From NCBI GenBank assembly GCA_945861635.1, contig CAMAWH010000041.1, positions 1-43,300 of the forward strand: a stretch of DNA of 43,300 bases, written 5' to 3'. Below the pieces are notes generated by a model. The model was not told the origin of the DNA and ran no database searches. It saw only the letters and a list, made by a program, of their open reading frames with translations. Both the position numbers and the translations under genes were made by a program. The DNA comes from Klebsiella pneumoniae. GTDB taxonomy: Bacteria > Myxococcota_A > UBA796 > SXON01. Shown here piece by piece: positions 32,638-41,413 of this stretch; the stretch's first letter is position 1, and every line of letters starts with the position of its first letter.

Positions 32638-33406
32638 CGGGATCTTGACCGTTGACGGTCTGCGCGTCGCGGCCGGCAAACGTGTCCTCGTTCACGACGT
32701 TTCCCTGCGTGTCCGCCCCGGCGAGATCGTCGGTCTCGTCGGCGCTTCCGGATCGGGCAAATCGGTCACCGCGCGCGCGATGCTCGACCTACTGCCCTTC
32801 GCACCGGGCGTCGTCTCGGGTTCCGTCACGCTCGACGGCGCGCGATCGCGCCGGGGCCGCGACCTCGGGCTCATCGCGCAGGACGCGCGCGCATCGTTGG
32901 ATCCGCTGTGGACCGTGGGGCACCACGTCGCAAGCGCGGCGCAGCTCGCATTCAACGAGGCGCACACGGAGGGTGGCTCCACCGGCGCGCTTGTGGCGAT
33001 GCGCGTTGCGCATTCTCTCCCCCGCCTCCGTGTCGCCGGATTTTCCGAGCCCGAACGCGTGGCCCACCTGTACGCGCACCAGCTCAGCGGTGGCATGGCG
33101 CAACGCGCCGCCATCGCGATTGCACTTGCTCGATCGCCCCGCTTCCTCCTTGCCGACGAACCGACGACGGGGCTCGATTCCACCGTCCAGGTTGGCATCC
33201 TCGCCCTGCTGCGCCGTCTCGCCGATGACGGACTGGGGGTCCTGTTCATCACCCACGACCTGCGAATCCTGCCGCGATTTGCCGACCGCGTGCTGGTCAT
33301 GGAGGAAGGTCGAATCGTCGAGGAGGCCGACGAGCCCGCGTCGATGGTCGGCGCTGGACGATCCCTGGTGGAAGCCACCGCCCGCCTCACCGGCGTGATC
33401 GCATGA
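32627..33406 (+). CDS. ABC transporter ATPase, DppD-like
   Basis: A 259-aa nucleotide-binding subunit with Walker A GASGSGKS (39-46), signature LSGGMAQR, Walker B FLLADEPTTGLD and the H-loop FITHD. ATG 32627 is chosen because CAGG sits seven bases upstream; ATG 32621 has no room for a ribosome-binding site. It lacks the long oligopeptide C-terminal extension of typical DppD (about 327 aa), so it is a compact version. It pairs with the next ATPase. It ends in an ATGA overlap. Confidence 0.9.
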   Translation: MSGNGILTVDGLRVAAGKRVLVHDVSLRVRPGEIVGLVGASGSGKSVTARAMLDLLPFAPGVVSGSVTLDGARSRRGRDLGLIAQDARASLDPLWTVGHHVASAAQLAFNEAHTEGGSTGALVAMRVAHSLPRLRVAGFSEPERVAHLYAHQLSGGMAQRAAIAIALARSPRFLLADEPTTGLDSTVQVGILALLRRLADDGLGVLFITHDLRILPRFADRVLVMEEGRIVEEADEPASMVGAGRSLVEATARLTGVIA

Positions 33407-34122
33407 CGACGGCATTACTCTCCGTTCGCGGGCTCACCAAACACTACGGCGCACACGTCGCCGTGGATGGCGTGGATCTCGAGGTCTACCCCGGTGAAAT
33501 TGTCGGCCTGATCGGGGAGAGCGGGTGTGGCAAGACGACGCTCGTTCGCACCGCGCTCGGCCTCGTCCGCGCCACGTCCGGCACGTCATCCATCCTCGGG
33601 CAACCCACCCTGGGCCGCCCGTCCCGCCACGCGCAATTGCTCTTTCAGGACGCCGGCGCCGCGCTCAACCCCGGACTCACGGTGCGCGAAACGCTACGGG
33701 AATCCATCCGAGTCCACGGCGGGAGTGAGCGTACGATCACGGAAACGCTGGAACGGGTTGACCTCCTCGAACGCGCCGATGCCGTTCCGGCCCAACTCAG
33801 TGGGGGAGAGAAGCGCCGCGCTACACTCGCCCAACTGTTCATTGCGGACCCCAAACTGACCGTTGCCGACGAGCCCACGGCCGGTCTGGATGCGGCGCGG
33901 AAGGCCGACCTCCTCGACCTCCTCCTCGCTCGCCGCGGTCCCGACCGTGGCTACCTGATCATCTCGCACGACCTGACGCTCGTACTCTACTGCTGCACGC
34001 GCGTCGTTGTCATGGACGAGGGGCGGATCGTGGACACGTTTGATCGTCAGAGCGCCGGTGCAAGCGTGCATCCTCGCTCGCGCGCCCTCCTGGACGCCGC
34101 AGGACTTGGGGGCGCCGCATGA
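33403..34122 (+). CDS. ABC transporter ATPase, DppF-like
   Basis: A 239-aa nucleotide-binding subunit: Walker A GESGCGKT (38-45), Q-loop LLFQDAGAALNPGLTV (DppF-type), signature LSGGEKRR, Walker B LTVADEPTAGLD and H-loop IISHD. It is also shorter than typical DppF (about 330 aa). It overlaps the preceding and following genes by 4 nt each. No periplasmic substrate-binding protein gene is present near the operon, so the substrate cannot be inferred and the binding protein must be elsewhere if the system imports. Confidence 0.9.
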   Translation: MTTALLSVRGLTKHYGAHVAVDGVDLEVYPGEIVGLIGESGCGKTTLVRTALGLVRATSGTSSILGQPTLGRPSRHAQLLFQDAGAALNPGLTVRETLRESIRVHGGSERTITETLERVDLLERADAVPAQLSGGEKRRATLAQLFIADPKLTVADEPTAGLDAARKADLLDLLLARRGPDRGYLIISHDLTLVLYCCTRVVVMDEGRIVDTFDRQSAGASVHPRSRALLDAAGLGGAA

Positions 34123-35297
34123 TCACGCTGGTCGCCGTGCACGCAGCGTACGCCGTGAGCGTGGAGCATCACGTTGCGCAAGCGCGTCAGTTTGTGAAAA
34201 AGGGTTGGTACGACGACGCAGCGTCCGAGATCGAGGCCGGCCTCCGGATGCCGGAAGGGGCCACTGATTTCGAGCTGAACTGGCTCGGCGCGCACGTCTA
34301 TTACGAGCGATTGGACATTGATCGGGCCGCTGAGTGCGCCGTGCGAGCCGTCGAGAGTGCGCCCGAGGGCCAGGGGAAAGATCGGGCAATCGCCTACCAT
34401 TCATTCCTCACCGAAACGTTTGGGTGGGTGCAGATCCGCGGCCCGCGAGACGGCCTTTCGTCCCGCCTCCAATTGGAGTTGACGTCGATGATCTTCGACG
34501 TCGATCTCAAGCGGCTCATCAATAAAAAGGCGTTGGAGGTACGGGAGCCCACTCGCCTCCCGGTGCGCGCGGCGCTACCGGCGGGGGATTACCTGATCAA
34601 CGGAGCCGCCGTGCACGTCGCGGCCGGAGCGTCGGCCACCCTGACGCTCCAGCTCAACCAGCTTGGCGAAGAGGGCCTCGCGGCGTTGCAGGTGACACGA
34701 TTCGATATTGCCGCAGGGATGTCCGCGCTGCTCAGTGACCGGGTGTCCAACCTGCACCCGGGCGGGGCCGTCGAACTTTCGCTCACGCAACCGGTCGGGC
34801 CGATCCTCCTTGCGGGAATGGTGGACTGGGATGCGCGCAGCTACAGCACGGTCGGTGGCGGCGATGTGCTTTCGCCGTGGGCGATTTCGGGGGGCCTCCG
34901 CGTCGCAAGGGAGATTGTGGTTGGTGGCCCGCTTGCGCTGCGTCCCGGCGTGGGAGCGCGGTACGCCCTCGTGCCGGGCGTACAGGTCGACTGTCACGGA
35001 CCCGAGTTGGAATGCACGACCCCGGGGACGACGGAGCCGGAGTTGCGGGTCTACACCGTCGGACGTGCGATTGTGCCCTTTGCCGAATTGGACCTCCAGT
35101 ACCGGGAGGCCGGCCGAACGACCGCGCTGGGCGTCGGCGTCCGCGTCGTGGGTGAATACTGGATCGGCTCGATTCCGGATGGCGACGCCGTGCTGCACGG
35201 CGATACGTCCGGCGTTTCCTACGGTTACTCTACGCAGCCGTCGGACTGGTCCGCGGTCGGCATCCGTCTCCTCGCCAACGTGAGCATCGCATTCTGA
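34119..35297 (+). CDS. Exported TPR + beta-barrel-like protein of unknown function
   Basis: A 392-aa protein coupled by ATGA to the DppF-like ATPase. The N-terminus (MITLVAVHAAYAVS) is a weak signal peptide. Residues 15-100 form TPR-like helices (HVAQARQFVKKGWYDDAASE, YYERLDIDRAAECAVRAVES). A middle beta-rich part (about 140-240) resembles PEGA/carboxypeptidase-like strands (LPAGDYLINGAAVHVAAG). The last 150 residues alternate polar and hydrophobic strands and end in VSIAF with a terminal Phe, typical of an outer-membrane barrel. It may link the transporter operon to the outer membrane; this is inference. It is not recognised as a named family. Confidence 0.72.
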   Translation: MITLVAVHAAYAVSVEHHVAQARQFVKKGWYDDAASEIEAGLRMPEGATDFELNWLGAHVYYERLDIDRAAECAVRAVESAPEGQGKDRAIAYHSFLTETFGWVQIRGPRDGLSSRLQLELTSMIFDVDLKRLINKKALEVREPTRLPVRAALPAGDYLINGAAVHVAAGASATLTLQLNQLGEEGLAALQVTRFDIAAGMSALLSDRVSNLHPGGAVELSLTQPVGPILLAGMVDWDARSYSTVGGGDVLSPWAISGGLRVAREIVVGGPLALRPGVGARYALVPGVQVDCHGPELECTTPGTTEPELRVYTVGRAIVPFAELDLQYREAGRTTALGVGVRVVGEYWIGSIPDGDAVLHGDTSGVSYGYSTQPSDWSAVGIRLLANVSIAF

Positions 35298-36373
35298 TGA
35301 TTCTCCTCGCCGTCTGCCTCGCCCTTCGCCTCGCCCACGCTCAGGCCGTACCCGCAAGCCCGGATTACGCCGGAAATTGCCAGGCGCCGCGCTGGTCCGC
35401 CGACGGCGTAAAACTATCGTGGGAGGTGAATTACCACGACAAGAAAACCGTCGAGTTGTTCATCGCGACCTACGGGGCAACCGCCCCACCGCGAAAGGTG
35501 ACTCCGGTCAGTCACGGCGCCAGCGCAGCCACGGCTGGATTCGCAACCGCAGCTGCCGACGCCGTCGTCCACGAAGCGAGCTGGTCACCGCCTTCCATCG
35601 GCAAGATCGTCTACTCCGCCAGTGGCACAAGTGAGGATTACGACCTCTACATCGACGGGGCAGGACCGATTGCGGTCGCCTCCGGCGCCGACGGTTCCGC
35701 CGCCTGGAGCCCGGATGGAAAACGCATCGTCTTTACGTCGGCGCGCTCGGGGCAGGGCGACCTCTACCTGATCGATCTGGCCGCGATTGAGAAGCCGCCG
35801 CTGAGACTCACGGGGGATGCCACGGCGTCCGAGCTGTTTGCGGCGTGGAGCCCGGACGGCCAGAAGGTGGCGTTCGTCGGTCACACAACGACCGGTGACA
35901 ACCTCTATCTCATCGACAACGTCGCATTTCCCGCGCCGCGCGCGTTCACATCGTGGGAGCACACGCAGACGCGCCCAAGCTTCTCTCCCGACGGGGGCAC
36001 GGTGGCGTTTTATTCCAACCACTCTGACATCGATCGGGTCGATCTCTACATGGCGCCGCTGTCCGGTACACCGGTTCTCGTCGCAACCGATGTGGTGATG
36101 AACGACGAAGGACCGTCCTGGACGCCAGATGGCCGACATCTCGTGTACGTAAAGCACGATGATCAACGGTTCAATCCGGTGTATGCGGCGCCTGTCCGTC
36201 AGCCTTCGCAGGCGGTTCCCATTGCAACCGGCACGGTCGGAAACGGCGACCTTGACGTTGCAAAGCGCGCGGATGGCAGCGTGTGGTTGGTCGTGTCTGC
36301 ACAGGGTCGGGCAAAAGACAAGGTGCGCGATTTCAAGAGGCTTTATGCGATGGCGTTGCCCGCGCTTCCGTAG
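35297..36373 (+). CDS. Exported PD40/TolB-like beta-propeller protein
   Basis: A 358-aa protein with signal MILLAVCLALRLAHAQA and five or more PD40 (WD40-like) repeats: AAWSPDGKRIVFTSARSGQG, AAWSPDGQKVAFVGHTT, PSFSPDGGTVAFYSNH and PSWTPDGRHLVYVKHDD. The start ATG overlaps the previous stop by one base (TGATG). It resembles the TolB propeller without its N-terminal domain, so it probably is a periplasmic binding or scaffold protein rather than an enzyme. The end overlaps the convergent gene at 36343 by 31 bp. No catalytic motif was seen. Confidence 0.82.
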   Translation: MILLAVCLALRLAHAQAVPASPDYAGNCQAPRWSADGVKLSWEVNYHDKKTVELFIATYGATAPPRKVTPVSHGASAATAGFATAAADAVVHEASWSPPSIGKIVYSASGTSEDYDLYIDGAGPIAVASGADGSAAWSPDGKRIVFTSARSGQGDLYLIDLAAIEKPPLRLTGDATASELFAAWSPDGQKVAFVGHTTTGDNLYLIDNVAFPAPRAFTSWEHTQTRPSFSPDGGTVAFYSNHSDIDRVDLYMAPLSGTPVLVATDVVMNDEGPSWTPDGRHLVYVKHDDQRFNPVYAAPVRQPSQAVPIATGTVGNGDLDVAKRADGSVWLVVSAQGRAKDKVRDFKRLYAMALPALP

Positions 36374-36828
36374 GCAAGACCATCCCGGAGCCTCCAGATC
36401 CGCTGGCAGCTCACGGCGGTGCCCGCGGCAATCGCAAATTCGTGACCCGTGGATCTCCTGACCGTGAGGGACAGCTCGCCGGATTCCGCCACCGCGCACC
36501 CGACGTACCGCGAATCGTCGGGGATGCGAGCACCGATCTCGACAAGGCTCTCCGTCAGCATGTTGTGGTTGCGCGCGTCGAGGTAGGCCTGCGCACCCTC
36601 GCCGAAAAGCGCCCTCGCCTCATGTCCGGCGATGAATAATCCCCGATAGGCCTCGACATCTGCGGCCCGCGCCACCTCGAAGAGCACGCGTCCCAATTCG
36701 TCCGGCGTCATCGGCTTCCGACGCGGCGGCGGCGCCGTCCGCTGCTGTTCCTGCACGCGGGTGAGGAGCCAGAGCGCGAGCAGGAGCGCCACAATGAGGA
36801 GGAGGGTGTCGTGGTCGGGGAGGAGCAT
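36343..36828 (-). CDS. Membrane-anchored hypothetical protein
   Basis: A 161-aa protein with one N-terminal membrane helix (residues 8-24, TLLLIVALLLALWLLTRV), a Pro/Arg linker (TAPPPRRKP) and a small soluble domain of about 120 aa. The domain has helices then strands (LGRVLFEVARAADVEAYRGL, SRYVGCAVAESGELSLTV), an arrangement somewhat like SnoaL/NTF2 folds. No active-site motif was recognised. The stop lies inside the 3' end of the convergent propeller gene (31-bp overlap). It starts 19 nt after the stop of the M50B-like gene on the same strand, so the two may be an operon. Confidence 0.68.
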   Translation of the reverse strand: MLLPDHDTLLLIVALLLALWLLTRVQEQQRTAPPPRRKPMTPDELGRVLFEVARAADVEAYRGLFIAGHEARALFGEGAQAYLDARNHNMLTESLVEIGARIPDDSRYVGCAVAESGELSLTVRRSTGHEFAIAAGTAVSCQRIWRLRDGLAYGSAGNAIA

Positions 36829-36847
36829 CGGACCTCCACGAACAAGC

Positions 36848-37528
36848 CTACGCCAACCACCGCCGAAAAACCACCAGCGCGACTGCGGAGACGACGATCC
36901 AGCCGGCCCCCCAGAACAACGTCGGAATGCCGGTCAGCACGGCGAGCGCAGCGGCATCCGACGGGGCCCCGGGCCGATAGAGCACGTCGTCCACGATGTC
37001 TGCGAACGCATAGAGGACACTGAAAAGCCCGAGAGAACGCAAGGCCCATCGATTTGCGACTGGGGAGAACCGCGCGAGGGCGCCGAACGCCACCGACGCC
37101 ACCAGGGCGTACACGAATCCAAACGAAAAAACCGGGCGGATCCAACCGAGCGCGAGGATGAAAAGCGCGAACGAAAGGCACGCGGATACTCCCCGTCCGC
37201 CACGCGCGCTCCGGGTGAGCGTCAAGAGCGCCGCGCCCCACGCCAGTGACCCGAGGTACCCGCTGTTCAGTGTGACGAGCGCGCTGCCTCCTGCGGTCAG
37301 CGACTCCCCGCCCTCATCCATGGCCACGCTCATCGTCAAGAGCCGACCGCCGGTCAGGATCGCCCCGAGGGCGTGCCCGGATTCGTGCATCAGGACGACG
37401 AGTATTTTCAGCGGAAATAAAATCGGGGAATGCCACGCCCAGGCCATGCCCATGGCCGCGACGAACAGCAGTGCGGTGGAGACGTTGCTCCCACTTTTTT
37501 CTCGGTTGGTGTCAGGACGACGTGCCAC
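36848..37528 (-). CDS. M50B-family membrane metalloprotease-like protein
   Basis: A 226-aa polytopic protein. GTG 37528 is preceded by a strong AGGGGAGG site and preferred over ATG 37579, which would place the start inside the divergent gene. HESGHALGA (about residues 47-55) is the zinc-binding HExxH of M50 site-2-protease-like enzymes, within a hydrophobic segment. The following SGYLGSLAWGAALL also matches the M50B pattern. A later Asp (VDDVLYRPGAPSDAAALAVL) may supply the third ligand. Six or so membrane helices are visible. The substrate is unknown; the family includes regulated intramembrane proteases. It is divergent from the lytic transglycosylase with 49 bp between starts. Confidence 0.83.
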   Translation of the reverse strand: MARRPDTNREKSGSNVSTALLFVAAMGMAWAWHSPILFPLKILVVLMHESGHALGAILTGGRLLTMSVAMDEGGESLTAGGSALVTLNSGYLGSLAWGAALLTLTRSARGGRGVSACLSFALFILALGWIRPVFSFGFVYALVASVAFGALARFSPVANRWALRSLGLFSVLYAFADIVDDVLYRPGAPSDAAALAVLTGIPTLFWGAGWIVVSAVALVVFRRWLA

Positions 37529-37537
37529 CCCTCCCCT
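37529..37537 (-). promoter_or_regulatory. Strong Shine-Dalgarno for the M50B-like gene
   Basis: AGGGGAGGG on the minus strand runs directly up to the GTG at 37528. The core AGGGGA is placed about four bases upstream, which decides the GTG start over the upstream ATG at 37579. Confidence 0.7.
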
Positions 37538-37577
37538 GTTACATGATCGGCGCTGTTGCGCTCTGCCCGAGGAACCC

Positions 37578-39806
37578 ATGCTGCCGTTCGTGACTCTCCT
37601 CCTTCCTCACTTTGCGCCCGCCCTCGCCGATCCCGGCTACACGACGCTCGGCCCGACGGCGTTCAGCCCAGCCCTGCCGCTGTCCGATGCGCTCGGTGCG
37701 GCATTGGCGGCGCGGGATCACACGGCTGCACTGGCGGAATTGGCAAAGGTTGACCCGTCAACGCTGTCGGGGACTCAAGTCGCCGATTTCAATTTCCTGC
37801 ATGCGTGGGAGCTTCAGCGCACCGGGCACGCAAAGGACGCGGTGAAGCTCCTTCAGGTGATTGCCAACGCGCAGGTCGCGCCGCGCCCCTACGTGCAACT
37901 GGTGATCGGGGAAATCCTGCTCGCCGACGGGCGCGCGGTGGAGGCCATCGATGCGTTGAAGTTGGTCGATGGCGCTGCGCCGATCTCGGTGCGGGCGCAG
38001 CTTGCCTTGGCCGGCGCGTACGAAGCAGCGCAGCGAAACTCGGAGGCACGGGCGGTGTTCGAGTCGCTGGCGGCGCGTCCGGATCCGTCGTCAGGGTCGG
38101 AAAAGGCGCTGTGGGTGCTGGCGCAGCGCGGCGGAAAAGGGTCGAAAGAAGCTACGGACGCCTCCCGTCGCCTGTACCGTCACTACCCGAACACGGGAGA
38201 GGATCGGGCCGCTGCGGGTTGGTTCACGCCCACGTTGGAAGACATCGGCGTCCGCGGAGATCGCATGCAAGAGGATAGCGACTTCGCGGACGCGGTAACG
38301 CTCCTTGAAACCAGACTATCCGACGTCCGCGCGGACGACTGCGTCTATCGCTACGCCTACGGGCGCGCCCAACACAAGATCAACAATATTACGACGGCGG
38401 CAAGCGTGCTGGCGCCGCTGGGGAAGCTCTGCCAGGGCAAGGACGACGACCGCGGCGCAAAGGCGCTTTACCTGGCCGGAAAGTCGTATGAGCGGAAGAA
38501 GGAATCCGGGACGGCCTCGACGATGTACGCCGCGATTCCGACCCTGTATCCCACACACTCCATGGCGGACGATGGGTACGCGCTGGGCGGAATCGCGCGC
38601 CAAGACTCCGGAGATTTGCCCGGCGCGCGGGCGCTCTGGGCACTGGGCGTAGCTGCCTATCCAACGGGCGACCTCGCGGCGGAAAACGCGTGGCGTCTGG
38701 CGTGGGGCGCATGGCTCGCCAACGATGTTTCCGAGGCCGTGAAATGGGCGGATCACGCGGCGGCCAACATTCCCGTTGCTTCGGCACCGACCGATGTGTT
38801 GGGGGCGATGTATTGGGCCGGTCGTTGGCGGGCCTATCCAACCCGGGACGGCGCCCCGAATCCCGACGAACGGGTGCGTCTGGAGGGCGAAGATCGCCTG
38901 GCGCGCCTGGCGGCCGACGCCGGCTGGCATTTCTACGGTGCGTTAGCGCAGGCGCGTCTGAGCGCGTTGAACCCGGCGCGTGCGGCGGGGATTGCGCGGC
39001 CGACGATGGACGCGGCGGATGCGCCATGGCAGGTGCGGGACAGTTTTGCGGCGAGCCCCGCAGTGCAGGATGCGATGGGCCTTGCGCGGGTGGGCCTCGT
39101 ACGAGAGGCATTGACCTCGCTTGCGGCGCTCGACCAGAGCACGCTGACCGGTGCGGAGATGGCGGTCATCACCTTGCTCACGTCGGACGCCGGGGACTTC
39201 CTCCTCGCCCATGACCGGCTCCGCGGATGGCTGAAGACCCATCCACCCGAAACGCTCGGGCCGAATGCGTACAAGGTGTTGCGGGTTGCTTACCCGAACC
39301 AGTATTGGTCGGACATCCAGACCGCCGCCAGCGGATTCCGATGGGATCCGCGCGTATTCCACTCGCTCGTACGGGAGGAATCGAATTTCAATCCAAAGAT
39401 TAAATCCCACGCGGGGGCGTGCGGACTCTCCCAGCTCATGCCGGGCACCGCGAGCGGATGTGCGAAGCGCATGGGCGTTTCGTACAGCAGCTCGCTCATC
39501 TGGGACATACCGACCAACCTCAAGATCGGCGCGTGGTACCTCGACACGCTGCACACGCGATACGGCCAGAACCCGATGCTGGCCCTCGCCGGGTACAACG
39601 CGGGAGAAGGCAACGCGGACCGCTGGCTCGCCGCCCAACGCGCCAACGCGCCCACCGACGAGATCGTGGAGTCCATCACCTTTCGGGAGACGCGGCACTA
39701 CGTGAAGCGCGTGCTGTCGACGTACCAGACGTACCGCCTGCTCTATGGAGAGGGGGCGCTGTACCCGGATTGGTCCAAGCTCGTCGTGGATGCCGTGCCG
39801 GGATAG
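37578..39806 (+). CDS. Slt70-like soluble lytic murein transglycosylase with long helical N-terminal region
   Basis: A 742-aa protein with signal peptide MLPFVTLLLPHFAPALA, a TPR-rich superhelical region (about 25-560) and a C-terminal SLT domain. SLT motifs: VREESNFNP (the catalytic Glu is about residue 601), GACGLSQLMPGTASG, NLKIGAWYLDTL, ALAGYNAGEGNADRW and ETRHYVKRVLSTY. It cleaves the MurNAc-GlcNAc bond of peptidoglycan, forming 1,6-anhydro ends, in the periplasm. The length and arrangement match E. coli Slt70 with a larger helical part. A frame open upstream to 37158 runs antisense to the M50B-like gene and is not coding. It is followed 12 nt later by the M24 peptidase gene. Confidence 0.92.
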   Translation: MLPFVTLLLPHFAPALADPGYTTLGPTAFSPALPLSDALGAALAARDHTAALAELAKVDPSTLSGTQVADFNFLHAWELQRTGHAKDAVKLLQVIANAQVAPRPYVQLVIGEILLADGRAVEAIDALKLVDGAAPISVRAQLALAGAYEAAQRNSEARAVFESLAARPDPSSGSEKALWVLAQRGGKGSKEATDASRRLYRHYPNTGEDRAAAGWFTPTLEDIGVRGDRMQEDSDFADAVTLLETRLSDVRADDCVYRYAYGRAQHKINNITTAASVLAPLGKLCQGKDDDRGAKALYLAGKSYERKKESGTASTMYAAIPTLYPTHSMADDGYALGGIARQDSGDLPGARALWALGVAAYPTGDLAAENAWRLAWGAWLANDVSEAVKWADHAAANIPVASAPTDVLGAMYWAGRWRAYPTRDGAPNPDERVRLEGEDRLARLAADAGWHFYGALAQARLSALNPARAAGIARPTMDAADAPWQVRDSFAASPAVQDAMGLARVGLVREALTSLAALDQSTLTGAEMAVITLLTSDAGDFLLAHDRLRGWLKTHPPETLGPNAYKVLRVAYPNQYWSDIQTAASGFRWDPRVFHSLVREESNFNPKIKSHAGACGLSQLMPGTASGCAKRMGVSYSSSLIWDIPTNLKIGAWYLDTLHTRYGQNPMLALAGYNAGEGNADRWLAAQRANAPTDEIVESITFRETRHYVKRVLSTYQTYRLLYGEGALYPDWSKLVVDAVPG

Positions 39807-39818
39807 GAATGGGGTTGC

Positions 39819-40550
39819 ATGACCTCCGCACCGCTGCCGCCCGACATCGCCGCGTTCGACGACGCGCAACGCCGCGCCATCGCCATGCTGGGCGACATCA
39901 CGCGCCGCCTCGAAGCAGGAATGAGCGAGCGTGACGTGTACGAGCTCGCGGAAACGCGCCTCGGCGAGCATGGGTTTGAGGGTTGGTATCACCCGCCGGA
40001 GGTCGCGATCAACCGCGGGGGGCCGAGCCGCTGGCCGTTTCCATCGTCGCGGCGGAAGCTCGCTCCCGGGCATTTGATCAGCATCGACATCGGACCGGCT
40101 GGGGGCGAAGCGTATGGTGACGCGGGCACCACCGTGCATTTTGGCGGGGGAGAGGAGCCGGCGGTGCTCGCTCAGGCTCGGGAGTGCGTGCGGGGGTGCT
40201 GCGGGTACGCGTCACGCTGGAAGACCTGTGGCGAAATCTACATTTTCGCCGCGGCTTGGGCGGTCAACAATCGGATGGCACTTGGGAACAAGCGCGCGGT
40301 TGGGCATCGGATCCTGCCACGCGCGGGTGTCCTGGCCACAGGCTTTCCGCTGTCCGCGCATGCAGCGGTGTTGCTACCAAAAAATCGCCTTCATCGGCTC
40401 AATCCTGTCCGTATGGACGGCATGTTTGCCATCCGCCCGGAGATCGTCCTTGGGGATGTGAGTGCGTCATTCGAGGAGATGATCTACATCCATGAGGATG
40501 TGAGAATTGTACTTGGGCGAGATTCGCTGCGGCAGATCGGGGAGATTTGA
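39819..40550 (+). CDS. M24-family metallopeptidase (aminopeptidase P/methionine aminopeptidase fold)
   Basis: A 243-aa single-domain pita-bread protein. Metal ligands can be assigned: Asp90 (LISIDIGP), Asp101 (AYGDAGTTVHFG), His163 (RAVGHRILP), Glu208 (AIRPEIVLG) and Glu219/220 (SFEEMIYI). All five positions are filled, so an active dimetal enzyme is likely. It lacks the creatinase N-terminal domain, like the short M24 proteins. It is cytoplasmic (no signal peptide). It starts 12 nt after the lytic transglycosylase stop and is probably co-transcribed. The substrate is not predictable; X-Pro dipeptidase-like activity is one possibility. Confidence 0.87.
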   Translation: MTSAPLPPDIAAFDDAQRRAIAMLGDITRRLEAGMSERDVYELAETRLGEHGFEGWYHPPEVAINRGGPSRWPFPSSRRKLAPGHLISIDIGPAGGEAYGDAGTTVHFGGGEEPAVLAQARECVRGCCGYASRWKTCGEIYIFAAAWAVNNRMALGNKRAVGHRILPRAGVLATGFPLSAHAAVLLPKNRLHRLNPVRMDGMFAIRPEIVLGDVSASFEEMIYIHEDVRIVLGRDSLRQIGEI

Positions 40551-40576
40551 CGCAGGCGGGTTGATGGCGGTGCGGG

Positions 40577-41413
40577 TCAATCCTCACAACTCGGTTCGCC
40601 GTACCCGGCGAAATCGTCGAACTCATCGATCTTGCCGTCCATGTCGTTGTCGATGCCGTCGGCGTCCAGCGTGGTGCAGTTATCCCCATCCGACATGAAA
40701 TACTGTTCGGCGTTCTCGGCGGCGACACAATCGGCGTGCGAGAAGTGGACGAATACGTCGGCCCGTTTCCTGCCGCCGTTCCACTCGACGTGTCCAAAGA
40801 CGCTCCCGCGCCACTCTGCCGGGCCATCTTCGAGGCCCTGTACCGGCGGGAATGCGTCGAGGCAGAGCCAGGTGTAGCCATCCGAGCGGTTGCTGTATGC
40901 CACCTCGTTGTAGGCAAACCCGCCGCCCGGTGCCAGACGCGTGTCGCCCGTTAGCCACCCGCCGCCGTCGCCGAAATCGTCCGTGCCCGCCGCGGGCCAC
41001 GCCGCGATGGTCCACCCGCCACTGGCCCGCGCCGCCGTCAACCGCTCATCCTCAAGCACATCGCAGTCATCCAACATCGGAAACTCCAAATCGGTATATA
41101 CGAATGCGTAGACGCTGAATGTATCTTCGGCTTTCGCGGGTGTCGGATCGTCGCGATCAAGCGAATGCCATCGCCTCGCCTCGACGCGGGCCGCACCGTG
41201 CCGTTCCACGGCCGGTTCGTACTCACACCCATCCATGGTCACCGCCCGCGCCGGCGGCTCGAACGAACACGTTCCGTCCTCAAACGCCGCCGCCGCCTGT
41301 GCCGACGCGTACTCGTCCCACGTGCCCTCGATCTTCCGACCGGACGGTAACTCTGCACATGGATCCTCCGGCTCCGCGCATGCGAGCAGCCCAAGCCACA
41401 TCCCCCCGATCAC
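40577..41413 (-). CDS. Lipoprotein with a Ca-binding-like C-terminal motif
   Basis: A 278-aa lipoprotein. The GTG at 41413 overlaps the upstream stop as GTGA and gives VIGGMWLGLLAC; ATG 41401 gives MWLGLLAC. The middle is Asp/Glu/Trp-rich with five Cys and no recognised domain. The C-terminus, NCTTLDADGIDNDMDGKIDE, looks like a degenerate copy of the CDGxDNDCDGxVDE motif of the MopE-like proteins, with the middle Cys replaced by Met. It is therefore probably Ca-binding and related in style to the lipoproteins of 2-16 kb. It converges with the M24 gene, with 26 bp between stops. Confidence 0.75.
   Translation of the reverse strand: MIGGMWLGLLACAEPEDPCAELPSGRKIEGTWDEYASAQAAAAFEDGTCSFEPPARAVTMDGCEYEPAVERHGAARVEARRWHSLDRDDPTPAKAEDTFSVYAFVYTDLEFPMLDDCDVLEDERLTAARASGGWTIAAWPAAGTDDFGDGGGWLTGDTRLAPGGGFAYNEVAYSNRSDGYTWLCLDAFPPVQGLEDGPAEWRGSVFGHVEWNGGRKRADVFVHFSHADCVAAENAEQYFMSDGDNCTTLDADGIDNDMDGKIDEFDDFAGYGEPSCED

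Noticed and set aside
37158..37577. N-terminal extension of the lytic transglycosylase
   Set aside because: It is antisense to the M50B-like gene; the signal peptide at 37578 fixes the start.
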